This document shows, piece after piece, positions 1 through 22,900 of a stretch of DNA of 64,000 bases. The translations under genes were made by a program, and so were the position numbers. The stretch lies in NCBI GenBank assembly GCA_903813345.2, contig CAIIXF020000008.1, positions 12,936,822 to 13,000,821 on the forward strand, written 5' to 3'. The stretch's first letter is position 1. Every line of letters begins with the position of its first letter. The stretch is from Owenia fusiformis. Lineage: Eukaryota > Annelida > Polychaeta > Sabellida > Oweniidae. Below the pieces are notes generated by a model. It saw only the letters and a list, made by a program, of their open reading frames with translations. It did not search any database and had not been told where the DNA came from.

Positions 1-1
1 A

Positions 2-10200
<10,199 letters not shown>

Positions 10201-10935
10201 TTCTAGGCTTTTTTAGCCCCGACATATACAAACAGTAGACCAATATTCTCGATCGCTTCTCACCAAACACAGAATCTGATTGGCTCACCAAGTCACGTGC
10301 CTTAGATTTGACCGACCTTGACAGGTCAATACTAATAAAGTAAAGGATGCCAATCACTTTGAAATAGACTAACCCCATTACTTCCCCGATTACTTCAAGA
10401 TGTAACTTTAATAAATAACTTGAATATATACAATTTATATGAGTCTTACTCTTTTTATGTTATAAATTATTTTTATGAATCGCATACAGCACAGATATAA
10501 AGACTCACTCTACTCTGAATATTAGCCATACGCAGATCCGGAGCCAGATCCAGCCCCTTTGGTAGTAGGCTCAAAGGATAAATGGGTAGATCTATTTATG
10601 TGTATATTTATTGAGCCTAGACACATAGAGGTAATCTGGCAGAGGTCCGTGAGCCATACCACGGATAGTGGCCCGCATAGTGCCGATAGTGGCCAGACTT
10701 AATATACATGTGGATCATTCTTAACCCTGTGGTATTCCACATGCAGTGGATTCACTGTACACAAATCATTTTGCAAACGTTTGAAGGTGGAATAATCGAG
10801 AATAATTCCTTAAAAAAATTCAAATAATAAATCGTTGGTACCTCATGTTTATACATAAGTGCATGAAAGAGACTATCGAACCTCATCCTTTAAAAATTTG
10901 CTACAATTTCAATGACGTCATTGGGGAATACCAAC
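10201..10935. promoter_or_regulatory. head-to-head promoter region of B56 subunit and CGRRF1 genes
   Basis: The two start codons point away from each other and are 735 bp apart. On the B56 side an ATTGG box (CCAAT on the minus strand, 10279-10283) and a CACGTG E-box (10294-10299) lie under 100 bp upstream of the ATG. On the CGRRF1 side a perfect 14-bp palindrome CAATGACGTCATTG (10910-10923, a CRE/ATF site) lies 12 bp upstream of the ATG, and the start codon sits in AACATGGCGG, a YY1-like context. The middle contains nothing else recognisable. Confidence 0.6.
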
Positions 10936-13900
10936 ATGGCGGACACATTGATTTCAACTTTTTATTCAAATATCGCTGATTATTCAGCTTTTTACTCCAT
11001 CCTGTCTGTGCTGTTATGTTTCATCATGATGCTCATATTTATAATGAGGTGAGGTATCATTATCGTAACTTTCCCATGTGTTATAGGCTTACCTTATTCG
11101 TAAGTAATTTGGCTAGAGACTCAGTGAACTGCTCACCATAAATAAATCACACCTGGATTTTCTATCACCATTTCCAGACCATGGTGATTTGAGACTTCAT
11201 ACTTTCCAATAATGTCTGGATACACATCCCTTAAGTTTTGTATATTTTACATTTTGTATACTCTCATCCACTGATGTATAGCCTCTTGAAAATTCTCTTC
11301 TTTACATCCTCTCTTCAGCAAATCCGTGTCATTTATTTATGGTGAGCACTCTAATTATAGGCCGTTATGATTTATATTGAACAGAATTGATATATAATGT
11401 CTCTCAAGCGATATATTCGTGAAACTATCTTTTCTCATCCTAAAATCAAAATATATCCGATATATATTGTCGCGCCGGGACGTTTCCAAGGAGTACCCTG
11501 TATCTCAACTTCAGGGAAAGGCCAGGGACGATATAAGGGATCTTTGAGGTGTTGTATTTGGGTGCCGACCTGATTTGGTGGTACGGCAGTTACCTTTCAA
11601 GATGGCAAAATAACAACGGTATACAGGGATTTTATACTCTATTCCAATGTAAAATAATAATACAAATAAATTCAAAATGTCTATATAGAGCTGGACTGTC
11701 TCTGTAATTGTTCACTTCAGCTTCTTCCAGTCTTCTCTCTCTTCTAATAACACCTTGAATAATTGTAAGAGGAGGAGGATCTGCTCCTATGAACTATCTT
11801 CACCCTCTAGGAGGTCCTTCTGCTCTAGGTATCGTCTCGTCTATATCACGGCTTCAATGTGATATCTATGGAGGAGGAATAACTCAGGAATGTCAATCAA
11901 AACTGAGATTAGACCCAAGTTATAAATGCTCCAAATAATCTTCACTGCGCTGTCCCTCAGAGTCGTCTCACCTCGGAGGAATCAGGGCTCCAGGAGTTTT
12001 GGTTCCGGAAGTGTAACCTTGGCTCAAGGAGTTATTTTGTCTCTATAAAACTGTCTCGTGGAAGGGGTCCAGGCTCCGGGAGTATCTTCTGCTCGGGGAG
12101 TCGCCACTTCACAGGAGAAACCTCTTCTTTTGTACAAGACCCAAGCTATTGGAGTACCTTCCACTCCAGGAGTCTTCTCGTCTCTATAAAACTGTCTCGT
12201 GGAAGGGGTCCAGGCTCCGGGAGTATCTTCTGCTCGGGGAGTCGCCACTTCACAGGAGAAACCTCTTCACCCTCTACAGAGAAATAACACCTCTGGAATG
12301 TCAATCAAATGGTGAGATTAGACCAGAGCTGCCACTTCTCGATCGTGGAGTACCTCAGTTCCGGTGGAGTAACCTTGGCTCCAATTGGAATAAACCTTGC
12401 AACACAGAAATACCTTGGTTCCGGTAGTGTAACCTCAGTATCTAACTTCTGGAGGAGTCAAATTACCTCGGAGGGTACGTCAAGTTCAGCAACTTGTATC
12501 AATTTCGGATCATCAATAAGTCGGAGGAGGAGAAGGAGTAACTCACGAATATCGATCAATAAACTGAGATTAGACGGAGTTGTATTCTCAATCCTCGGAG
12601 CAGATTCCACTCTAGAATAGATGGAGGAGTAAGCACTCGGAGCAGTGAGTCCTCAGAGTAGGTATGGCTCTCAACTAGATGGAGGAGTAATCGCTCGGAG
12701 CTGGCAATCCTCGGAGTAGATACAACTCTCGAATATCAATCACAACGGAGATTAGACAGCTGTAACTACTCGGACCAAATATAACTCAGAGGAGATATAA
12801 CACTTAAATAATTGGAGCAATCACTCGGAGCTGGCAATTCTCGGAGCCAATGGAGGAGTAATGACTCGGAGCAGTGAGTCCTCGGAGCAGATATGACTCT
12901 TGAATATCAATCAAACTGAGATTAGACAAGAGCCATAATTACTCGGAGCTGGCGATCCTCGGGGCAAATGGAGTAGTAATGACTCAGAGCTGACAGTCCT
13001 CAGAGCAGACACGACTCTCGAATATCAATCAAACTGAGATTAGACAAGAGTCGTACCTACTCAAAGCCAATGTAACTCGGAGGAAAAATTGTTCTTAAAA
13101 TGGTTGGAGGGGTAATAACTCGGAGCAGTGACCTCTCGGAGCAGACGCGACTCTCGAATATCAATCAAACTGAGATTAGACAAGAGTTGTAACTACTCAG
13201 AGAAGGAATCACTCCTTAAAATGGCGTCACTTCCGTAAAAATAAAGATGGCCGACCGCTGGGAACTCTGGGAAGAAGAAATCAAAATGGCGGACGGCAAT
13301 ATGGCGTCAAACTCAATAATCAAATTGTCACTCACCAAAGAACTTTCTATTGTCTTGTCTTTTCCCCAATTGTCGCAACGCACGCAATTTACATCAAGCA
13401 ATAGCAGCAAATAGTCAAATAATATCCAAATATAATCCACAGTTGTAATCAGCCACGCTCGCACATAAAATGCCCCAAACTGACGAGGTCCTGCTTGTAC
13501 AAAATCTTGGTAAGCTCTGATTTACAGGTCACGATCTCACGCTAAAGTCCAGAAATCTCAGGTTGCATCATGGGAAAATACAACTTAAGTTGGCGGTAAA
13601 TTCAAATGAAGCCATCTGATTGGCTGATCTCTGTTGCTGGGTGCCTAATTATTCTAATTTATTCCACTTCAGTCTGCTGATCAAGTAAACATCCAAATTA
13701 CAGGGACGGAACATTGAATAAACATAAAATCCAGTAACATAAATGTTTCACAATCCCTAGTACTACTCAGGGGGAATTAAAAATTCCCACACTCCCCCCT
13801 ACTAAGCTTGATCGTCCACGATCACAAAATATAAAGTCAAATACTTAGAAAATACATCTCAATGTTACAATGTACATAAAGAGCTCAAGTACCTCTTACA

Positions 13901-16900
13901 AAATAATTACAAGTAAAGAGCTCACTTAGCTCCTCTTAAGAAAAACACATGATCATAATCAGTAATTGCTCATTCAACTAACTATCTTAACTTAAGATTG
14001 TCATATTTAGGGAAGGAGCCATTTGGGCTCCTCTGTCAATGCTCCTTTTGCACCACTGGGATGAGGCTCCGTGGCTCCTCAGTTCGCCCTGCCTCTGCAT
14101 GCTCGACCTTCAGTGAGGAGTCCATTTCTCTCCAGTTCATCTTGTCTCTTACAACAAACGCTGGTTGTCTTCTTTGATGGATTGGTCTAGCTCTGTAGGG
14201 TAGACTTTCTTCTGACTGCTCACTTGATGACCCTCTGGATTTGTTGGCTCGACTTGTAAAAGGAAAAGAAGCCTCTCCTTTCAACTCGCTAACACACGAC
14301 CGTCTTGCCCCCCTACTTGACCTTCCCTTCTTAAGGAGTGTAGGTCTCTCTTTTGTGTCTACTAGGACTCGAGATTTCTCAGCTCCCACCTTAGGTCTAT
14401 TGGAGGCATCTCTGCTCTTTACATCAAGAGAGTCATCTTCGCTCTTCCTATTCTGGAGCCTCGTGTTATCTCCAGCCTCAAGATTTGTTGAATCCTCCTT
14501 TTTCTGCTTTCTTCTTCGTCTCTTCCTTCTGTTCTGGAAGGGAGTAACAAAGGTTCTTGGCTCCTTGGACCTCTCTTCTCGGGAGCTCATCTGTAAGGAG
14601 CCGTAATGGATCTTAGCCTTGCTAGCCAACAGGTAATCTGTCCCTAGGATTCCATCCTGGTTGATTTCGGCAATCACCATCTCCAAAGGGGTCTTTCTCC
14701 CATCTAACTTCACTTCCATAGAGCACGAGCCATATACTGCTATAGGGGATCCATCGGCTTGCACCAAGACATCTTTGGCTGGTTTCAGTTGTGGTCTCTT
14801 CCGGTAGTTGATTCGGTTGAAGCTGTGTAGACTCATCAAAGACACCGCTGACCCTGTGTCTACTAGGCACTTAACAGGAGCTCCACACAGCTCAACGACA
14901 GCCACTATCTTCTGAGCAGATTCAGCTCTCTTAGGATCTTCCACTGCTCGACCCCTGGCATCAAGGAAACATACTGGGTGGATCCCTGGAGCATCTCTAC
15001 TCTTTTTTGGTTTAGGACAATCAATGGAGAGGTGCCCTGGCTCCAAACAATTGAAGCAAGTGACTAGAGGACATCTTCTCACAATGTGCCCTTCCTCTCC
15101 ACATCTTCTACAAGTAATAGTTCGAGGAGCTCGGGGTTCTCTTTGCTCTTTGAAGAGTTTTAACGCCTCATTCATCTCCAATATCTCTGTCTTCATATCT
15201 TCCATCATCTTGAGGAGCCTTTCCTCCACAGGGTCACTGGTAACAAGTGAGATGTGATGATCCAACTGTTTTGGCTTGAGTCCCCTTCGGATACGTTCCG
15301 ACTCTTGGTAAGCTTCCTCCTTCTGGGCTTCCTCTATGGCTTCATCAAGAGACTTTGGGGCTCGGCGATGCACTGCAGCTCGGACATCATCATCAGTAAT
15401 AGCCCTCTCGAAGCTCCCTCGAGCAAGTCTGTCCTGGAAGGAACGAGGCATCTCCGGATAGGCTAAGGTGGCCAGCCTCCGGATACTTTGACCCAAGCTC
15501 TGTAATGTTTCCTTTGGCTTCCTGGTTCTAGCATTAAGCTCTGCCTCGTACATGGAAGCTTTCTCTCCAGGCCCAAATCTTTTTGTCAGCGCCTCAACCA
15601 GATCATCATAAGAGTGCCCCTCTTCCAACTCCTGTACGAGCTGTTGAGCATCTCCCCGCAACTGATTGGTCAGGTTCTGTCTCTTCTCCTCATCAGTCCA
15701 TTGGTTGCTCTCTACACAGTTCTGGAAGTGTGCCTTATAGTCCAGCCATGGAGTCTTCCCATCAAACAACTGGGTTATCTTGATTTTAGTTTTTCTTCCC
15801 TGCTGTACTGAGTCCAAGGCTTTTCCACACATTTCCATCGCTTTCTCTACGAGCTTGACCATTGCATGCTCCTGGTTACCATTGGAGCTATCTTCGCTCT
15901 TCTTCACATCTGTAGGATGAGCCTTGGAGTCCTCCTGGGGAGCTTCTACTTCTCGAGCAGCCACAACTTGTCTTTGGGGTTCCTGGGCCATAGTCACTCC
16001 ATCAGCATTGTACTGAGATCCCAGGAGCTCATCTTGCTCAACTGTTGGAGTTTTCCTAGCTCCTTTTTGAGTTTCAAATCCTCCTCTGGTCACTCGCAAA
16101 TCTAAGGTTATCTGTCTCAACGAACTAGTCAACTCTCTCAATGTACCATCAAGCTCAGCTCTACTCTTCTTAGCCTCCACCTGCAGACGGGACATCTCTT
16201 CACCAAGGTTCCTCTGCATATTAGAGAGATGTGCTATCTCCTCATGTAGGTGGTTCATCTCTTCATGGATCGCAAATTGCCCTTCACATTGTCTGCTAAG
16301 TAAACAATCTCGCATCTTAAGGACATCTACTCTCAGAGTTCCCAAGCTCCCTTCTAAAGACATCAGCCTGGACTTGGTGGAGTCGAATTCTCTCTTCCCC
16401 CGAGCCCAATGGTCTCTTCTCAAAGCGGGAGCTGGAACATCTCGTCTTAGCCTGGATTCAACATGGTATCCAGTATCTTCCTTCTCTACATCAGGAAGTA
16501 TCTTCATCGTCATATCTGGGGAAATAACTCTAGGCTCTCCTCGGACTAGAGTCGCTCTGACTCTATCATCTAAGTCCTCTGGTAGAGTGTCATCTACTCT
16601 CATAAGTGGAACACCGAGACTCTCCTCCTCGCTTGGGAGCAATTTCTCATCTCTCGGGAGCGATGTTCCCTCCGAACCAGACTGCTCTTCTGGACATCTA
16701 TCCCTTGGAGGAGTCTCAAGATGCTTCAAACCCATCTTTGGAACCAATCGCACAATTCCGCCAGTTCTCACATCATCTCGTCTGGAGTCCTCTTGCTCCA
16801 TCGTCTCTGGCGAACGCTCGCACTTCTGTGACATCTCAGACATCTTCTAAGGCAACAGATCCCACCGCTGCCACCAATGTCGCGCCGGGACGTTTCCAAG

Positions 16901-19900
16901 GAGTACCCTGTATCTCAACTTCAGGGAAAGGCCAGGGACGATATAAGGGATCTTTGAGGTGTTGTATTTGGGTGCCGACCTGATTTGGTGGTACGGCAGT
17001 TACCTTTCAAGATGGCAAAATAACAACGGTATACAGGGATTTTATACTCTATTCCAATGTAAAATAATAATACAAATAAATTCAAAATGTCTATATAGAG
17101 CTGGACTGTCTCTGTAATTGTTCACTTCAGCTTCTTCCAGTCTTCTCTCTCTTCTAATAACACCTTGAATAATTGTAAGAGGAGGAGGATCTGCTCCTAT
17201 GAACTATCTTCACCCTCTAGGAGGTCCTTCTGCTCTAGGTATCGTCTCGTCTATATCACGGCTTCAATGTGATATCTATGGAGGAGGAATAACTCAGGAA
17301 TGTCAATCAAAACTGAGATTAGACCCAAGTTATAAATGCTCCAAATAATCTTCACTGCGCTGTCCCTCAGAGTCGTCTCACCTCGGAGGAATCAGGGCTC
17401 CAGGAGTTTTGGTTCCGGAAGTGTAACCTTGGCTCAAGGAGTTATTTTGTCTCTATAAAACTGTCTCGTGGAAGGGGTCCAGGCTCCGGGAGTATCTTCT
17501 GCTCGGGGAGTCGCCACTTCACAGGAGAAACCTCTTCTTTTGTACAAGACCCAAGCTATTGGAGTACCTTCCACTCCAGGAGTCTTCTCGTCTCTATAAA
17601 ACTGTCTCGTGGAAGGGGTCCAGGCTCCGGGAGTATCTTCTGCTCGGGGAGTCGCCACTTCACAGGAGAAACCTCTTCACCCTCTACAGAGAAATAACAC
17701 CTCTGGAATGTCAATCAAATGGTGAGATTAGACCAGAGCTGCCACTTCTCGATCGTGGAGTACCTCAGTTCCGGTGGAGTAACCTTGGCTCCAATTGGAA
17801 TAAACCTTGCAACACAGAAATACCTTGGTTCCGGTAGTGTAACCTCAGTATCTAACTTCTGGAGGAGTCAAATTACCTCGGAGGGTACGTCAAGTTCAGC
17901 AACTTGTATCAATTTCGGATCATCAATAAGTCGGAGGAGGAGAAGGAGTAACTCACGAATATCGATCAATAAACTGAGATTAGACGGAGTTGTATTCTCA
18001 ATCCTCGGAGCAGATTCCACTCTAGAATAGATGGAGGAGTAAGCACTCGGAGCAGTGAGTCCTCAGAGTAGGTATGGCTCTCAACTAGATGGAGGAGTAA
18101 TCGCTCGGAGCTGGCAATCCTCGGAGTAGATACAACTCTCGAATATCAATCACAACGGAGATTAGACAGAGCTGTAACTACTCGGACCAAATATAACTCA
18201 GAGGAGATATAACACTTAAATAATTGGAGCAATCACTCGGAGCTGGCAATTCTCGGAGCCAATGGAGGAGTAATGACTCGGAGCAGTGAGTCCTCGGAGC
18301 AGATATGACTCTTGAATATCAATCAAACTGAGATTAGACAAGAGCCATAATTACTCGGAGCTGGCGATCCTCGGGGCAAATGGAGTAGTAATGACTCAGA
18401 GCTGACAGTCCTCAGAGCAGACACGACTCTCGAATATCAATCAAACTGAGATTAGACAAGAGTCGTACCTACTCAAAGCCAATGTAACTCGGAGGAAAAA
18501 TTGTTCTTAAAATGGTTGGAGGGGTAATAACTCGGAGCAGTGACCTCTCGGAGCAGACGCGACTCTCGAATATCAATCAAACTGAGATTAGACAAGAGTT
18601 GTAACTACTCAGAGAAGGAATCACTCCTTAAAATGGCGTCACTTCCGTAAAAATAAAGATGGCCGACCGCTGGGAACTCTGGGAAGAAGAAATCAAAATG
18701 GCGGACGGCAATATGGCGTCAAACTCAATAATCAAATTGTCACTCACCAAAGAACTTTCTATTGTCTTGTCTTTTCCCCAATTGTCGCAACGCACGCAAT
18801 TTACATCAAGCAATAGCAGCAAATAGTCAAATAATATCCAAATATAATCCACAGTTGTAATCAGCCACGCTCGCACATAAAATGCCCCAAACTGACGAGG
18901 TCCTGCTTGTACAAAATCTTGGTAAGCTCTGATTTACAGGTCACGATCTCACGCTAAAGTCCAGAAATCTCAGGTTGCATCATGGGAAAATACAACTTAA
19001 GTTGGCGGTAAATTCAAATGAAGCCATCTGATTGGCTGATCTCTGTTGCTGGGTGCCTAATTATTCTAATTTATTCCACTTCAGTCTGCTGATCAAGTAA
19101 ACATCCAAATTACAGGGACGGAACATTGAATAAACATAAAATCCAGTAACATAAATGTTTCACAATCCCTAGTACTACTCAGGGGGAATTAAAAATTCCC
19201 ACAATATATATATCTGGGATAGGATATATAGTGGCCTATAGTGAATATATTCTGTGTATCTTAAAGCGAATATATCGTACGTGTTACAGTTATACATAAA
19301 GCCGGTTTGTAAAAACTTATATTTTCATCAGTGGGCAGATATAGCTTTATGTCCCGCCATGAGCTTTCAATTCTAGTTGAAATTGAAAGCCCATGGTCCC
19401 GCTCCGAGCAAGCAGATATATCTGCCTGCCACGTCAAAATCGCCATTCCCATATTGGTTCATTTTTTGTAACATTCGCATAATAACTGTAAATGACAATG
19501 GAGCTGGAGAAAAACACAGACAATCGCGATCTGTTTGATGGTTTAAAGAAGTGAAGGAGCATACATATTCCCAGGCCTGTCAACTGCCCCGCAATTTGCG
19601 TATTTGTCACACATTTGCTGAAGAATTTGAAGTCACGCCAGTTTTTTTTGCGTGACAGAAAATGTCACACAAATACGCATTTTACCTGGTAATTGTCAAG
19701 CAAAAATATTTCTGTAGAAAATTTTTCAAAATATGTTACGATACGGTAAAAATACGAACGTCGGAAAAAACCAAACGCAATTTGTTCGGATTGTCACGCG
19801 AATCCCGTATATGTCACGCATGTTCATTGGAAAAATTTGAGGTGATCAAAGTTTGGCAAAGGGCTCAAACTTTGGCCAAAGATGTTTAAAAGTTGGCCAA

Positions 19901-22900
19901 AGGTGTTCAAAATTTGGACAAAAGTGTTCAGATTTGGACTTAGGTGTCCAACATTTGTAAGTCACTCATATTAGGTGGTCCCAAGTTGACAGCCCTGTAT
20001 TCCTGTTAATAAAAGATTCGAGAAAATAAATGTGGTAAATGTGTGAACTGGTTGGCAATTTTCTGAACTGTGGCCAATTGAACAATGTGAACAAAATGAC
20101 CAAGATTGGTATGGGATCCTGAACCCTCAAGAGGAAATTCAGAAATTTGTATGGATTTTGCAATTTAAAAAGAGGATTTTGCATCAAGAAATTGAAATTT
20201 GAAGTTTGTAAAAAGAGAAGTTAAAAAAATATTTTGTTTTTGTGATTTTATGCATTTTTTGCACCAGATAGGGAATTTTTTTGAATGACACCCGATTTTA
20301 CAAAATCACATTGCGATAGCAGAAACACAAATAAGGTACAGTGTATCATATATCAACAACATCGGCGATGACATGTCATCTAACATCAGACTATTTGCTG
20401 ATGACTGTGTGGTATACAGAGATCCATTGCACTGGCGGATCCATAATCTAATAAGGGGGGAGGGGCCCAAATTTTGAGTCAGAAAAAAATGTTGGCCCCC
20501 TAAAACCCACATATTGGGGCCAAATTTTGAAAATTTAAGGCCCATTATCTGATAATTTGGCCTATAAAAGGCCAATTTTTTGAGGCCTTACAAAACTTTT
20601 GGGGTTTTGGGCCCTAGAATCTTTTCAGGACCCACAAAAAGGGAGGGGGGGGTGGCACCCACTCCTGATAGGAATATTATTAATCTCCTTGCAAATTAAC
20701 AAACATTTGACATGAATAAAGTTTTGACAGTTATTTGGGTTATGAATGTAGCATGGTTAGAATCAAAATTCAACTGGATACCATAGCTGTCATGATTTCT
20801 TTTCAGAGTGAATGGAGAAAATGGAAACAGGCATGGCAATGGTGGTCTACAATTTATTCCTCAGAGAGTGATGCAGGGAGTGAACAATCCTTTTATTATG
20901 TCTTTAGCCAATGAGACTTCAAATATTAATGGTTTGTAGGTTTTTGCTTTTAATTTATTTGAGGATTTTCATGTATGAGTTCTTCGTCTGTAATATTCAA
21001 TTCCATTTACTTAAACTTAATTATCAACTGATTTTTGGTAAAGGCCTGTTAAAACACATCATTTTTAACAGTGCAAGAAGAAATAATTTTGACTCTATTT
21101 AATAAATATTCAAAACTTAGTCGGTGTGGTCATATTTGAAATAAACATCCAAAATACTTTTTCCTTCACTACCTAGTAAGGTAGAGGAGGCACGGATTGC
21201 ACTGAAGATTGAATTACATTTATAAATGTAGTTTAACTCTTTCAATACTGGGGTAAAAAGCACAATAATACTCAAACTGATGAATTTTTGGAAATTGCCA
21301 TATATGGTACCTCTGAGATGATATATATATAGTATACTCGTATACATGGGTATACATATAAAGTGTTATATATCATTTTAAAGCATATGATATACTCTTT
21401 CAAAATCAATAGGTTTTTAAGTCCCATTTTATAAGTTGTCATGGTTACAAGATTCCAAAAAATACTTTGGTTTGTGCTTAGATGTGATATCATGTCCTTC
21501 GTAGTCAACATATGTGCTTTATGACGTCATGTCACATCCTTCGTAGCGAATGAGTTAAAGAATTCTTTATAAACTTTGAAATTTTAATATGCTTTGAAAA
21601 TGTGATTTCTATATTGGGTAGATTCCCCATAGAGCTCATGTTATAAAATCAGGAAAAGTGAAATACATGTATGTTTGCTTGTGTGGAACAGATAAAACCT
21701 TTTATTGGCATATGTCACTATTCTAGAAGGTCATTCACTTCTAAGTTTTTTTTAACATTTTCAGATATGCTCGAATTTTCTGTTAGCTGTCAGACACCTG
21801 CTACCTGCCATCTCTTGTGGGGGGCCAAAATAAAAGACATTCACTACAAGATTTACCAGGACACACCCACATTCCAAGATCAGTTAGAAGCTGGGCTACT
21901 AGATAAAGACCAATGTACTGAGATTTCTGAAAAACTAAAGTATCTTTTCAGAGATATTAATTAAGTGGCACCCTCTGTGTTTTTAACTATTTGGCTCTCA
22001 TTGTCAGCCTATGGAATCACCTTCTCATTCATTCTTCCTTCATTCTGTCAATCCATCAACAATTTTTGGACAAACCACATTTCCTTAACCTAATATTAGA
22101 TTCTCTGTGTGTAAAAATCACATCGTAAAAATAAAGCCTCCATTAAGTATCCAAGATCCAGAGGCGCTGGGGAACCCTCCCAGGTCCAGATATCCTCTAG
22201 TGGCGATAATGTTCCCGCAGGAGGAGTGTGACAGTGATTATGCACAACATATTGTAAGTGGACTTTTTTTCTTAAGCAAGAACCAAAAACAAAAAGGGTA
22301 AAATTACAAGCAACGTGACCATGTTTACAAAGTATAGTATCTCAAAGAAATCCATGGTATATTGTTGAATAAAGAAGATAACATTAACTAATGTGAATAT
22401 CCATATTATTTTGAGAGCAAAATGTTTTAATCTTAGTATTTCCTTGAATAAATTATGAACCTTTTGGATCTTTGTAAATAGACCAGACACCGACTGATAT
22501 GAGAGAAAAATATGATGAATATGAAAATGATTTTTGGAAAGATGGTCTTTAATCTGATGCTTTCTTTGTTCACAAATGCATCTTTCCATTTGTAATATTT
22601 ATGTACAGGGTGGTCAAAAAAAAGGAAACCCTGCATTTTCCTTATATCTTTGTCACTTTAGGGATTTACTCCCTGATATTTTACACATCTGTACAGCATT
22701 CAATTTCCTACCACCCTACCATATTTCATGACCATCAGACTGATAGTCACAATTTTACAGCACTTTGAGTAACATGCTTCAGATTTGGCCATTATCGCGC
22801 TGTAGGCAAAACAGCACAGTTGTCAATGACCAGAATGCATTCCTCAGCAGGTATGGCCTGAATGACACAAATGATCTCACTTTTGAGGTTTGCAATTGTC

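Larger units (their letters stand above)
11468..19203 (-). mobile_element. nonautonomous Gypsy-like LTR retrotransposon (Gag-protease only)
   Basis: Complete element in minus orientation inside CGRRF1 intron 1. Direct LTRs (11468-13791 and 16878-19203) begin TGT and end ACA. Internal parts in element order: primer site complementary to tRNA-Leu (16859-16876), Gag-protease ORF (16843-14036), 230 bp of noncoding DNA, and a purine-rich tract (13803-13792). The flanks are AT dinucleotide runs, so an atat or atatat target duplication is present but ambiguous. The whole 3.1 kb interior has no room for reverse transcriptase, RNase H or integrase, so mobilisation must depend on another element. The LTR pair differs, as far as I can see, by one 2-bp indel, implying a recent insertion. 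Confidence 0.92.

Noticed and set aside
12024-12620. Several frames of 70-100 codons in the left LTR, duplicated exactly at 17434-18030
   Set aside because: They lie in repetitive LTR noncoding sequence and appear twice only because both LTRs are the same.
16859-16876. tRNA-like sequence considered as a tRNA-Leu gene
   Set aside because: Only the last 18 nt match and they abut an LTR; no cloverleaf is present. It is a primer binding site.
14241-16983. Multiple plus-strand frames of 65-158 codons
   Set aside because: Antisense shadows of the 935-codon Gag-protease frame.
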